From Corydoras sp. C115 (taxonomy: Eukaryota > Chordata > Actinopteri > Siluriformes > Callichthyidae): a stretch of DNA of 64,000 bases. Below the pieces are notes generated by a model. That model saw nothing but the letters and a program-made list of their open reading frames with translations. It was not told the DNA's origin and searched no databases. Location: assembly GCA_019802505.1 (NCBI GenBank), contig JAFMOC010000031.1, positions 786,001 to 850,000 on the forward strand, in the 5' to 3' direction. The translations under genes were made by a program, and so were the position numbers. Below, in pieces: positions 10,655 through 23,000 of the stretch (position 1 is the first letter of the stretch; every line of letters starts with the position of its first letter).

Positions 10655-10882
10655 TGGACACACCTCCTTGGTCATTTACATTACATTTGGTTATTTATTG
10701 GACGCTTTTATCCAAAGCGACTTACAAGGTGAGCACAGGGTTCATCACAACATCCCTGGAGCAATGAGGGTTAAGGGTCTCGCTCAAGGACCCACATTGG
10801 TAACTTCAGTGGACCTGGGATTTGAACCGCCAACCTTCAGATTGAAAGCCCAACGCCCTGACCACTGAGCTACCGCGCCCAT
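10655..10882 (-). repeat. tRNA-derived SINE
   Basis: Read on the minus strand it begins GGGCGCGGTAGCTCAGTGGT (RNA polymerase III box A), followed by GGCGGTTCAAATCCCAGG (box B), a body with CTTAACCCTCATTGC, and a 3' tail GTCGCTTTGGATAAAAGCG. The tail is one very widely spread among teleost retroposons. This is the best preserved copy of this family in the window. Confidence 0.85.
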
Positions 10883-11204
10883 GTTATCAGTTCTACTTAC
10901 AGTAAAGAAAAGTAAAGAACAAAAACAAAGAAGACAGATGGACTAGAGTCTGTAATTGTAAAACTACAGAGTCCATCGATATGTTAGGTGCACGATGAAG
11001 CAGAAAGGGGGGACGTGACTGGTACTGTAGATGTGTTCACATATTTTTGGTCAAATTTCGTTGCTAGCCAACTACTTGTTGAGCTTTTTTTTTTTTTTGG
11101 AAACAAACCCCGCTGTGGTTGCCAGGGCTGTAGGTGGCAGTCGTCAATACTTTAAACAAGCATCTGTCCTCAAGGTAGAGGAGTAAGCGACGTACAACAA
11201 CGAT

Positions 11205-11309
11205 GCACACTACCGTACTAAACAGTATGTCGAAACGCAGGCGGGATGTAGTATTGTACACTGTATGTAGCGCTGGGGCACGCGCATACTGTTTAGTACG
11301 TTAGTGTGC
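11205..11309. repeat. 25-bp inverted repeat near ppip5k1 5' end
   Basis: Bases 11205-11229 and 11285-11309 are reverse complements with one mismatch (core CGTACTAAACAGTATG), separated by 55 bases. It lies just upstream of the proposed first exon of ppip5k1. It may be a small MITE or a hairpin in the promoter. Confidence 0.8.
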
Positions 11310-11421
11310 GTTTACATTGAATCCGCTGCAGTCGGAGGTTTTGAGCGCTGGCTGCCGCTCGTTCCATTTGCAACAGACAAGGAAGTTGAATCTGCACTTA
11401 AACGAGTGCACTTCTAAACGA
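11310..11421 (+). promoter_or_regulatory. Proposed ppip5k1 promoter and non-coding exon 1
   Basis: A CpG-containing segment ends in ACGA followed by a consensus donor GTAAGT at 11422. It lies upstream of the exon carrying the start codon, and PPIP5K genes are expected to have 5' untranslated exons. The start of transcription is not visible. This is inference from the donor and base composition. Confidence 0.35.
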
Positions 11422-12339
11422 GTAAGTAAACTTTTCCAAACCTATTGCTGTTGTTTTCTGTATACATGTTTTTTTTTCTCGTTCAAAACTGTAAAAAAAT
11501 TTTTTTTAAATCACTTTAGTGCAATTCCGAGAATGCTCTGCCAAATAGTTTGTTTAACTGTGAATATATAAGCGAAGTTTCTGTGACTCGCGCTTCCCTT
11601 GAATTCATGTTATTTACTTTATTTACGGAAATAAACACACACTTTGTTTTCAGCCAGCGCAAAACGTCCCCGTCCTTGAGGGAAATCGGTTCCTTTTGTC
11701 ATTGTCGTTTCAACTTCACGTTTTCCGTTTGCTTTGTTGTAGAAAAAAAAGAGGTGTGAACTTCAAAGAGTAACGAAAGGACTTTTTAAAACGTGCACCG
11801 AACAAAAGGCTTCATTAACACACTGGAATAAAGTTTTAGTTTCCATATAACTGGGTCATAAAAAAAGGAACCCTGCTGTTATTCCAAATCATGTAGAACT
11901 GGGAATGTAGTGCACTACATAGGGCACGTACCAGCCTTCGTTTAATGTAGTGCCCTGTGATGGGAGCTCGAATCGGTTGAAGATTGAACCCGGAATTGTG
12001 CGGCTGAACCCGCGTGTGTGTGTAAACTTCTGACCCCGAATGTAACATGAAGGGCAAGTCATTTTTATAAATGTTAGTTTTGTGTGTTCTCCAACTCAAA
12101 TGTGAAAAGCATTTACACCCACATGACACTTTATTTAGTACACTTCATTGTTTCTTACAACATATGTGCACTGATTTCTGTGTGGTTCGTTTCTCTGGGT
12201 TCTTTAGGAACCCTTCTCTTGGTTTTCTGATGGTCACCCCGACGCAGGTGTTCTTTGGGTAATGGATGAGTTTTAACACTGCTGTAGTATTGTTGGTGGT
12301 GTTATAGTTCACTGCTACAATATTTCCTTAAATAACAAC

Positions 12340-12456
12340 ATAACAGGGAGTTTTTTCTTGCCACTGTCGCTTCGGCTTGCTCTTTGGGGGTTTAAAGGCT
12401 TTTCATTCTGTAAAGCTAGTTTGTGACAATGTACTGTTGTAAAAATCGCTATATAA
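12340..12456 (+). repeat. Teleost retroposon 3' tail, split by a later SINE
   Basis: Segments GTTTTTTCTTGCCACTGTCG, TTGTGACAATGTACTGTTGT and CGCTATATAAATA match the common fish retroposon tail of the type GACAATGT...AAAGCGCTATATAAATAAA. It is interrupted by the SINE starting at 12467 and resumes after the target duplication at 12751 (CTTGAAC). Confidence 0.65.
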
Positions 12457-12466
12457 ATAACTCGAA

Positions 12467-12738
12467 GGCGGCACGGTGGCTTAGTGGTTAGCACGTTCGC
12501 CTCTCAGCGCTAGGGATTCCCGGTTTGAATCCCCATCTGGGTCCCCATCATGGATCAAGTGAATTGAATTCTCAAAATTGCCCCATATAGAGTGTGTTTG
12601 TGTGGGTGAGTGTGTGCCCAGCGATGGATTGGCGGGGACTATCTGCCCAGTGCCCGAGATGTTCTCCCCTGGATGGGCATGGGGAACCCCACCGCGACCC
12701 TAATAGAGGATAAAGCGGGAGATAATGAATGAATGAAA
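12467..12738 (+). repeat. tRNA-like SINE, copy 1, with 12-bp target duplication
   Basis: Begins GGCGGCACGGTGGCTTAGTG (box A-like), then CCGGTTTGAATCCCC (box B-like), then a body with GCCCCATATAGAGTGTG and a tail of (ATGA)n. The 12 bases AAATAACTCGAA occur directly before (12455-12466) and after (12739-12750) it, proving insertion by retroposition. Confidence 0.9.
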
Positions 12739-14521
12739 AAATAACTCGAACTTGAACAAGTGGAATCGACACAGAATAGTCCTCCAGCATCCTGAGAGCA
12801 CTGACAAAGGATTAGATAACAGAGTAACAAAGTGTCATGAGCAAATACGTCAAATCAGTTGGAAAGTATGTCATTGATAGAGCCTCTCTCTCTCTTTCTC
12901 ACTTTCTCTCCCCTTCTTTCTCCGTCTTAATTAAAACATATTAATCCCTGACACATTGCTTCTTTGTTCCGAACCTGTACTGCTATTACAGTAATAGACC
13001 TGTTTCTGAGGTGCCGATGTATTTCACATGAGCACATGGAAGAAAGGTGACATTTGTGTTTTAAACTCTGGCCTGGTTGTCCTGTTCAGATAACATGTTC
13101 ATGTTCACACACACCATAATCCTGTTCCACTGTTGAAGGGCTGGCAGTTTTCCTAATAATTATGGAGCTACTTTTACGATATCGTCTCAAAGGTCGCTGT
13201 AGCCGACTCTGACTGGAAGCTTGCTTTTTTCAGAAATGTTAAACTAGTGCAGCACTGTCACCGGTGCCATGAAGTTCAACTTGGTTTCATTTTCCTGTGT
13301 CATTCCTGTTTATTAGTTAAATATTAGATATGGACAAACATATAAGGACATATGTTTTAGTAAATCAATTCTGGTGTTTGATTCAGCCTGGTTGTGACAT
13401 GTCAGTAAGATTACCCACTTAATCATGCATATGCAATTTCATTAAAACTAAAATAATAATAGTAGTTAAGGTTAAGTCACATTGCATCATTTTCTTTAAT
13501 TCAAAGTAGTATCCCAACTTAATGGTCGAAGTCTGTGTGCAGGGTCGGGCATGATGGAGCACCAACTGGACCGATAAGGATTAAGGTCTGTGAATTTGGG
13601 ACTCTGGGATTAAAAGTTTGACTGATGGCTCAGTGACACCCTAACCACTCAGTGAAATAGCACACCATAATATCAATCACTTAAAAAATAGGTTTTTAGG
13701 GAAGAAGGTTATGTAAAATGTCAATTTATGAATTAGCTTTTGAGAACTTTTGGTATGCAGCTGTAGAAAGTGGCTACGTTAGCGTTTTGATGCCTCTTAC
13801 ATAAGTATTAAGTAACACATGACTGAATTAACTACAAACATCTAAAGTCTGAACAGCATCTTCTTTTATTTATAGGCTTTTAAAATGTGTTGTGATGCGA
13901 GTGACACTGCTGCTTTTATTTATGACTGACTTTATTAATGTTAGTGTTGTTCTACCAGGTCGTACTTAAACCAGCTTCCTGTCAGCCTAATATCGCCTGT
14001 CAACACTTGCACTGAGCGATGACTTATCTTTGGGAACTGCGGACTTAAGCATTTGATCTTTTTCCTTTCCATCCCCCAGACAGTAGTCAGCTATTCCCAG
14101 GCATGACGGGTTACTCACTCACACACTCATTCTCACACAGGCTCATATAACATGCTCTCAAATTAATATAACCGTGTGCACAAAGGTAAGCATGAACGGA
14201 GTGGCTTGCAAAAAATCTAGATCTTCAGCATTTCGATCGTTTTCCGTTTCCTGTTTGTTCACACTCAGCACAGGACACTTACAGATCTTATTCGGGTGGC
14301 ATTACAGATGGCATGTATATGGATGCTGAAATATGATAATGTGCATGCTTACACTACATGTGATGGACTTTCCCAAGTCGTCAGCGCACTGGTGGATGGG
14401 TGGGCGCAACACATGACTGCATTACTGCAAAAAAAAACTAACAAAGATAAACAGGTTGAGTGAGACTTACTGCGTTCTCTCCGCATTTCTGATGCTGTAT
14501 TGACATTTTCTTTGTTTGCAG

Positions 14522-14751
14522 CAGGTGAAACATGCAAGGTAACCCAACGGTATTCCACTGCAGTTTTCAAAGCTGAGTGAAAGAAGTGTGGCGATGGAAA
14601 GAACCCTCATCCCTGATCGAGTTTACCACGTTTAATATCAGCGCTCAGGAGGAACAGACCATTCGCCTGCCGGTTGGCTGTTGCTACAGGTCTCTATCCT
14701 GATGGTGTTCGCTGAATCGTGATAATGGAACCCGGATTATTTTACTGACAT
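14522..14751 (+). promoter_or_regulatory. ppip5k1 5' leader with several short upstream ORFs
   Basis: A probable acceptor TTTGTTTGCAG ends at 14521. The leader then carries at least four ATG-initiated short ORFs (14532-14576, 14594-14635, 14702-14722, 14725-14748). The last one stops three bases before the main start codon. Such leaders usually lower translation; the exact leader start is inferred. Confidence 0.5.
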
Positions 14752-17012
14752 ATGCATGGAATGTCAAAGTCGTCAGGACAGGACGAGGTCCGTGACGAGG
14801 TCCCCTGCTTCCTGGTGGGCTTCAAGGACCATGAGGGTAAAAAACTGGAGAGGGTGAACATGAAGAACTCTTCAGAATCCTATGACGATGAGGAGGACGA
14901 TGAGGATCTGGTAATGATGTTCTAAAATGTTCTTTTTTAAAAGTTGGTGGTGAGTAAGGTTGATGAAGGGTGACACAAACATGAGAATAAACCAGGTTCC
15001 TATTGAGCTTTGTTCTTATGGACTGTGATAAGATAATAAATAGTCAATAAACTGCATGTATGGATTTAGATATGTGTAGCGGATTATTGTTTTGCTGCAC
15101 ATTTGTTGTTAGGGACACAGTTTTATCTTACAGTTTTTCTGTCGTGAATCCTTGTAAGTAACTGCAAAGACATGCAGCTCAACCTGGGACCCAGGCCATT
15201 CTAACTATGAGGCAGAAGTGCTAACTTCTGCGCCACGTGCAGCTCAAAACCAAAAAAACTAACCAGCTGTAAGTGTTTCACACTGTGATTCTTTCTTTGG
15301 CTGATTTTAGGCGACGGAGCGTCAGATTGTGGTTGGAATCTGCTCAATGATGAAAAAGTCCAACTCCAAACCCATGACGCAGATCATGGAGCGCCTTTGT
15401 AAGTTTGAGTACATCACTGTGGTCATCTTTCCAGAGGACGTCATTCTCAATGAGCCAGTGGAAAATTGGCCCTTATGCGACTGCCTCATCTCCTTTCACT
15501 CCAAAGGTATCGCACACAGAATACAGAATATGTAATGCACCAAGGTTTGAATATAATGTTTGATTGTTGAGTCACTTTGATGTTTTTCCGATAGGATTCC
15601 CCCTCGACAAAGCTGTGAGTTATGCCAAATTGAGGAGCCCTCTGCTCATCAATGATCTGAATATGCAGTATTTCATTCAGGACAGGTAGAGTGAGTTCTG
15701 GAATAAAACCTTACTGCTGTAATATTTCAGCACGACTGAGCCGGAATTCTGTATGTTGGAGATTTTAGGAGGGAAGTGTACCGCATTCTGCAGCAGGAAG
15801 GCATCGACCTACCACGTTATGCTGTGTTGAATCGGGATCCTGACAGGCCAGAGGGTATATCACCATATTTAAACTTATGCAAGGATGCCTCTCACTTTTC
15901 TGGACTTGGGTGGGCTATGATTTTTTTTTTTAACCTGCCTTGTGCACGCCCTTTTGTGTATTGTCTTTGTGTCTCAGAATGTAATCTGGTAGAAGTAGAT
16001 GATCAAGTTGAGCTGAACGGAGAGGTCTTTCATAAACCTTTTGTGGAAAAGCCCGTCTCTGCAGAGGACCATAATGTGTACATCTACTATCCTACATCAG
16101 CAGGGGGCGGAAGCCAAAGGCTCTTTCGGAAGGTTAGATAATACTTGTTTTCAAGGCTGCATTAATTTGTATGTCTGTAGTTGGGAAGCATTAAAGGTTT
16201 AATTTTGGGTTTCAGATCGGCAGCCGCAGCAGTGTGTATTCTCCAGAGAGCAGTGTTCGTAAGACTGGATCTTACATTTATGAGGAATTTATGCCGACAG
16301 ATGGAACGGATGTTAAGGTTTGACGGCTTTTAATAAACGTCTGTGTTTCTTAAACTATTCAATAATTAAAAACATTACAGTTCTGACTCTGTGATCGCAG
16401 GTGTACACGGTCGGCCCTGACTATGCTCACGCAGAAGCTCGGAAGTCTCCTGCTCTAGACGGGAAAGTAGAAAGAGACAGTGAGGGGAAGGAGATCCGAT
16501 ACCCAGTCATGCTCACAGCCATGGAAAAACTAGTGGCAAGGAAAGTGTGCTTGGCTTTTAAGGTAGGTTTTCTTACTAACGGTCTAATATTAACAGCTTG
16601 GAACAAACAGAAAAAAACGTCCATCGTTTGTGTTGTCTTGACAGCAAACCGTTTGTGGCTTTGATCTTCTGCGAGCGAATGGCCACTCTTTCGTTTGTGA
16701 TGTAAATGGATTTAGCTTCGTCAAGAACTCAATGAAATACTATGATGACTGTGCCAAAGTTCTAGGGTAAGTGTATCAGGTTTGTAATTATGTGTTGCTT
16801 ATATTGATATTGATATATTGAATTCAGTTCCTTTCAAACAAGTGATGGTGATCTCATTTTTATGTTAAAAACAATTCTAAAGTGGTGTAAAACTAAAATC
16901 CTTCCTACAGGAACATGGTGATGCGAGAGCTGGCACCTCAGTTCCACATTCCCTGGTCCATCCCAATGGAAGCAGAAGACATCCCTATAGTTCCCACTAC
17001 CTCAGGAACCAT
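14752..17012 (+). CDS. ppip5k1: ppip5k1 kinase-domain exons (1-9)
   Basis: Residues about 55-390 form the N-terminal regulatory lobe and ATP-grasp kinase. Recognisable blocks are IVVGICSMMKKSNSKPM, NEPVENWPLCDCLISFHSKG, GIDLPRYAVLNRDPDRP, KPFVEKPVSAEDHNVYIYYP, SGGGSQRLFRKIGSRSS-like (here SAGGGSQRLFRK), [21 protein letters not shown] and VCDVNGFSFVKNS. D324, D336 and N338 by my count match the metal-binding residues D309, D321 and N323 of human PPIP5K2. No expected catalytic residue is missing. The first 53 residues are an acidic, less conserved leader. Confidence 0.95.
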
Positions 17013-20000
17013 GTGGGTACAGTTTGTTGTTGGTATTTTTGTTTTCTAGGTTTTTGTACTGTAAAGTTAAAACAGTTAAGGGTCTCTGATATAACGTGGA
17101 TATTAATTCTTTTTCCCAGGATGGAACTGCGTTGTGTGATCGCAGTGATCCGTCATGGCGATCGCACCCCCAAACAGAAGATGAAGATGGAAGTGAGGAA
17201 TGCTTTGTAAGTGACCTGTTTCAAAGTGCATCTCCGCAGAGCTCTTCACTGTAATCACTGTTTCTAATTTGTCCTGTTTTCAGGTTTTTCGATCTGTTTG
17301 AAGAGTACGGTGGTTATAAAACCGGCAAACTCAAGCTCAAGAAACCAAAACAGCTTCAGGTCAGTGTATAGATCAGAAAATAGATGCGAAAAAAAACACA
17401 ATGAAAACAATTTGATACAACGTCATAGTAACTGTACTAACGAATTGAACTTGTTTAATTACTCCGATAACTGAAATGTAAATGCATTTGTGTAATTCAT
17501 TACCTTTAACTTGCGCATGGACATGTTGCCTGTCTCTAAATTTCCTCTTTGTACCAAACACTATGATGTTTGGGAATTTTAAAGCACCTAGCAACAAATA
17601 TATTAAATTCTCTTACCAACAGTCCCTTTTTTTGGGGTATGTGGGGTGTTAGGAAGTGCTGGACATTGCTCGTCAGCTCCTTGCTGAACTGGGTCAGCAC
17701 AATGACTGTGAGATTGAAGAGAAGAAATCCAAACTCGAACAGCTGAAGACGGTCCTAGAAATGTGAGTCCAGTTAATGATAAGTAATCAATTAAACAATG
17801 ACTAATTACAATGCACTGCTTTTTAATTACACTTTATTATCAAATTTGTTTTTAAGTACATTTATTTTATTAATTCTGTTTAACTGTATGATGCTTTATT
17901 TTCTGCTTTATTTACTACAAGGATGTTTTCTTCAGCATTATGTCCGTAGATGCTACAGCAATGTCAGAAGGAGGTTATTGATGTATTTAAAAATGCTGTG
18001 TTTCTATAATCTGACTCTCACATGGTCATTTCTCTCTTCTCTCCTCTCCCTCCCTTCATCTCTTCTTTCTACTGTCTACAAAGGGAATCCAGCCTGAATG
18101 ATAATCAGTATGCACTGCATGGCCTCCTAGTTTGTTCGTTCTAATGAAGGACTTTACATGTACAGTTATTAACCTGTAGCCCTGGTGACTGTAGCGATGA
18201 GATAAAGAGGCCTCTATGCGGGATTATAATGCATGTCACATAAGGCATGTTCTAACTTAATTTTACTTAAAAACTCCACCAGTTTACTCCTATTAATGTT
18301 TTCACGCTTTTATAATGCAGATAGGCTCGTTGAGTTGTTGTGTGTGTAGACTTGGAAATGAGATCTGTTTGAAATAATGTAAGTGAATGACAGCTAATGC
18401 TTTAATTTGGACATGTCAGACATGACTTGGTGGATAACTTGGTGTGTGTGTGTTATATATATATATATATATAAATAAGCTACCATAAATACCACTCTGG
18501 CATGGTAAACAGTGTCTGTATTTGTAGAGAGGTCAACTTCACACATGTTTGTAGACACATGTCTGCTAAACACCTGCTAACGAGTGTTGTGTGTCAATTA
18601 TTTGTGCGATCGTGACCGATCTGGTACCCTCATGTTCAACCCCATGTGTTGTGTTTCAGGTATGGTCATTTCTCTGGAATCAACCGCAAAGTCCAGCTGA
18701 CCTACCTCCCTAATGGCCAACCAAAAGCTTCCAGTGAGGAAGAAGGTAAATGTAGAATAAAGAGTTGATACATGATTGGGTACTTTTTATAGATTTTACA
18801 CACATTTGGCAACAGGACTCAATGAATCCCCTTTATTCAATATTTAAAAGGTGTGTCCCTATTCCACTGTCTGGATGGTATAAGCTTATGTGCCCCACTA
18901 AATGTACAGTAATTGTTTTTTACTAAATATATTGAAATGAGGGTTATTATTATTAATTAACAATTAAACTTTCTGTGGAGAGGTCAGATAAAGAATTTCA
19001 CTGCTGGCTGTACCATGTATATCTACGCATGTGACGAATAAACCTGATTCTGATTCTGATTCTGATTTGAAATAAAAAGGAATTGTTAATGAACTGCTGT
19101 ATTCTGTGTGTAGACTGCAAGAAAGCGGGTCCTTCTTTGTTGCTGGTGTTAAAGTGGGGGGGTGAGCTGACTCCAGCGGGTCGAGTGCAGGCAGAGGAGC
19201 TGGGCCGGGCCTTCCGATGCATGTATCCTGGAGGACAAGGTATACACACACACACACACACCCACACTTTCCAGTAAGTAATGTAAATCGCTTTCAATCC
19301 ATAGAACATTATTCTACATTAATGTGATTAATACTGTACTATTAACTGATCATAAATACAGTAGTGAAGGGAGAAAAATTTGCTGATTTGCTCTTTTTTT
19401 TGCATTGAAATGTACATTAGACAAGCGCAGATCTCTGGGCTGTGAGTCCCCTACTTACTGTGGTAAGAAGGGCTTTTTGAGTGTGTAAATGACTGATTTG
19501 CTGGGTTTACAAGGCTGCTTAATATTATGCAATAATTAAGCAGGAGTCTACTAATTCCGTTTGTTTAGTTTAAATAGCTTAATTCCAGTGGCTGTGCTCC
19601 GTGTGCCGTGTGAGGAACATATTGACCTTGGTCTTTATGTCTGTCCTAAACCATTGTGTAGTTTGTGGTTTTCATGTAAAAACAGAAACCATGCCTCTTA
19701 AAGTAGAACGGCCATTTTAACCGTGCAATAGTTTCATATTTGAGTGATGTGTCATGGCTGTGATGTCTTGTTGCAGCTTTGCATGAGCTCAACTTAGTCC
19801 ATTTGTGCAGAGGGGCATTTTGCTTTTGCTTTTTTGCTATTGACTAGAAACAGAAGAACCGATCGCTGTCAGTTTCTTCTAAAAGGTTCAGGTGGGTGTG
19901 ACCACGTCGTACACCTGAACGTTCTAATTCCAGTATTATATCTCACCAAGATTATTCCAATTGAAAGGACAAAACAAGCATAATCCCTACAATTCCTGAA

Positions 20001-23000
20001 CTTCTGAAGACAGAAAAAAGTAGTAAACATATAAAAAGGAAAATATAAATACTGTAAAAGACAATAACACAAAGACATTATGAACTTGTAGCTATGACAG
20101 CAGCAGCAGCAGCACTGGGCTCTGCCAGGCATTTTGCCAACATGCGAGGATGAATCAGTCTTAGAGGTATGCACATGTACTGTATGGATGCTGAACATGT
20201 CCAGACACTCATACTCCATTTTTTTCTATTTATGGTATTTGGAATGTTCACGTAGGGATGCTTTATTTTCTTATATGGTCAGAGACCCACATTTCCTTAT
20301 CAGAACTTGCAGAAAAACAGACATTACAGTCCACTGAATTGTTGGAAATGTTTTTTTAAATTCATTGTATTTTCTGTCTTTTAACCATATATAGGTTTTT
20401 TTTTGCACACGTGAAATAAAAGCTTATCAGGAACACATGGAATAATTTGGGGATTCCATACAGAAACTCTATGGAGTTGCTAATTTCCAGCCTCTTTCAG
20501 GCGACTACGCTGGATTCCCTGGTTGCGGTCTGTTGCGTTTACACAGCACCTACCGCCACGACCTCAAGATCTACGCATCAGATGAGGGTCGGGTACAGAT
20601 GACCGCTGCTGCCTTCGCAAAGGTACACATGTGTACACACTTAAGGATTGTGGGCTGTTTTAATGTTGACCATCTCTTTACACATGGAATGTGTTTTTCT
20701 TTTTTCTTTTTTAAGGGTCTGCTTGCACTGGAGGGAGAGTTAACTCCTATTCTGGTGCAGATGGTTAAAAGTGCAAACATGAATGGGCTGCTGGACAGTG
20801 ACAGTGACTCTCTCACAGACTGCCAGCAGCGCGTCAAAGCCAGACTCCATGAGATCATGCAGAAGAACCAGGACTTCACTGAGGAGGACTATCAAAAGGT
20901 ATCAAATCGATTTCTGCATGGGGTGCCAACTTTGTAGGCATAGTATGTGGAAGTCCCTTTAATGCTCTTTCACTGTCTTCCCAAATTAAGGAATGATGTG
21001 CTGACTGAATTCTCTTTATTCCTTAAAGATTTTCTTTTATATTATTAAAGTCCTGATTTATTGTTCCAGCTTGCCCCGACTGGCAGCCCGTCTCTGGTCA
21101 ACTCTATGAGGACCATTGAAAATCCAGTGAAGACGTGTGACCAGGTTTACGGTCTCATCCAGAGCCTGATTTGTCAGATCCGCAAACGGCTTGAGGACCC
21201 TAAATCTGCAAGTGTGTCCTTCACCCAGACCAATGCCATCGAGTTGATTTTAGGAAGCTGAGGTGACTGTATTTTTTGGTTGATTTAGAATTACAGCTGT
21301 ACCACAGCGAGACCCTGGAGCTGATGTTGCAGCGCTGGTCCAAGCTGGAGAGGGACTTCCGCATGAAGAACGGCCGTTACGACATCAGCAAAATCCCAGA
21401 TATCTATGACTGTGTAAAGTACGACACCCAACACAACAGCTCTCTGGGACTGGAGAACATGCTGGAGCTTTTCCGGCTCTCGCGCGCACTTGCGGACATT
21501 ATCATTCCTCAGGTGATGCAGCTTTTGACATTTTTTGAATATTAAATTTTATATTTATATATATAATATATAATATACTTTTTTTTTTCTTTTGCAGGAG
21601 TATGGCATAGGTAAAATGGAGAAGCTGGATATAGCCTGTGCTTACTGCCTGCCTCTGGTTAAAAAAATCCAGCTGGACTTGCAGAGGACACACGAGGACG
21701 AAGCCGTCAACAAACTCCATCCACTGTGAGCCTCTGTGCTTTCCTATAGTGAACATAACTGTACCAGTCCTGTACAACATTGATCATTATTATTTATGCT
21801 ATTGTAACCAACATGGCACAAATAATAACATTCTCTTCATTCCAGCTGGTTTTTATTTTCATGTCCTCACAAACCTTTGTGAGTGATCAGAGACTGGTTT
21901 TTCTCCCTCTGGTGGTTCAGGTATTCCCGAGGCGTGATGTCTCCGGGGCGCCATGTGCGTACCCGGCTTTATTTCACCAGCGAGAGTCACGTCCATTCCC
22001 TTCTCAGCATTTTCCGCTATGGAGGCCTTCTCAATGTTAGTATAAAACCTTATGGGCATTTTTTTCAACGTTTTTTATGGGTGCGGCTGGTTAAAGCTCA
22101 TATACTTATTATTGCTTTTCAGGAGGAGAAAGACGAGCAGTGGAAGCAGGCCATGGATTACCTCAGTGCTGTTACTGAACTCAACTACATGACCCAGATT
22201 GTTATTATGCTGTATGAAGACAATAACAAGGTTCAACATGTCTTTCATGTTTTTAAAACTAGTTTTGTGAGATGCTACCTTCACTGAACAGTAATAGATC
22301 TTAAAAAGACTGGGCTTCTTGGAATTAAGGCCTTGATACTTGGAGACAAGTTTCTTTAAAAACCTCATATTTATTTCCACCTTTTTATATATTAAAATAC
22401 CTGGCATGTGCATGTGGAACTTCAGCTGGCCAAGAAAATCAGGTCTATGGCAGAAGATGGAATTGATTTTTTTTTCTCCTAGTGTAAAACAAATTTCTTT
22501 TTTTGAAGGTTTGATTAAACGTCTTTAATAACTCTTGAGCCTGTTTATATTTGGACAGGATCCATCCTCAGACGAACGGTTCCATGTAGAGCTGCATTTC
22601 AGTCCCGGGGTTAAGAGCTGTCGTGATGAGGAGAATGCACCAATGGGCTTTGGATTTCGCCCCGCATCTTCTGAGGTGTGTGTGTGTGTGGTCCACAGTG
22701 TAGATTAACCATCTTTATATATACCAACCCAGTTTTTTGGTAATCACTTGTTCACATCAGAGGTTTAAAATGATTATTTTCTGTAGAATCAGGATAAACA
22801 AGAAAACCTGGGCAGTCTGGAGGATTTGTCTCAGGATGAGCCCGATCGGGCTTTACTCGGGGAGCACCCGAACGTCCTCAAAAAGTCCCCACTGGTTCGC
22901 AATCGCAAGGCTGGTTCTATGGAGGTATTTTTTTGTATATGTATTTAAACACTTGAATAATTGGTGCTTTTTTTTGATTGAACTTAACCCATGGAAACAT

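Larger units (their letters stand above)
11422..14521 (+). other. Probable ppip5k1 intron 1
   Basis: No coding stretch is supported here. It holds an older retroposon tail with a nested SINE (12340-12760), a CT-rich tract near 12885-12920 and otherwise unremarkable AT-rich DNA. Confidence 0.45.
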
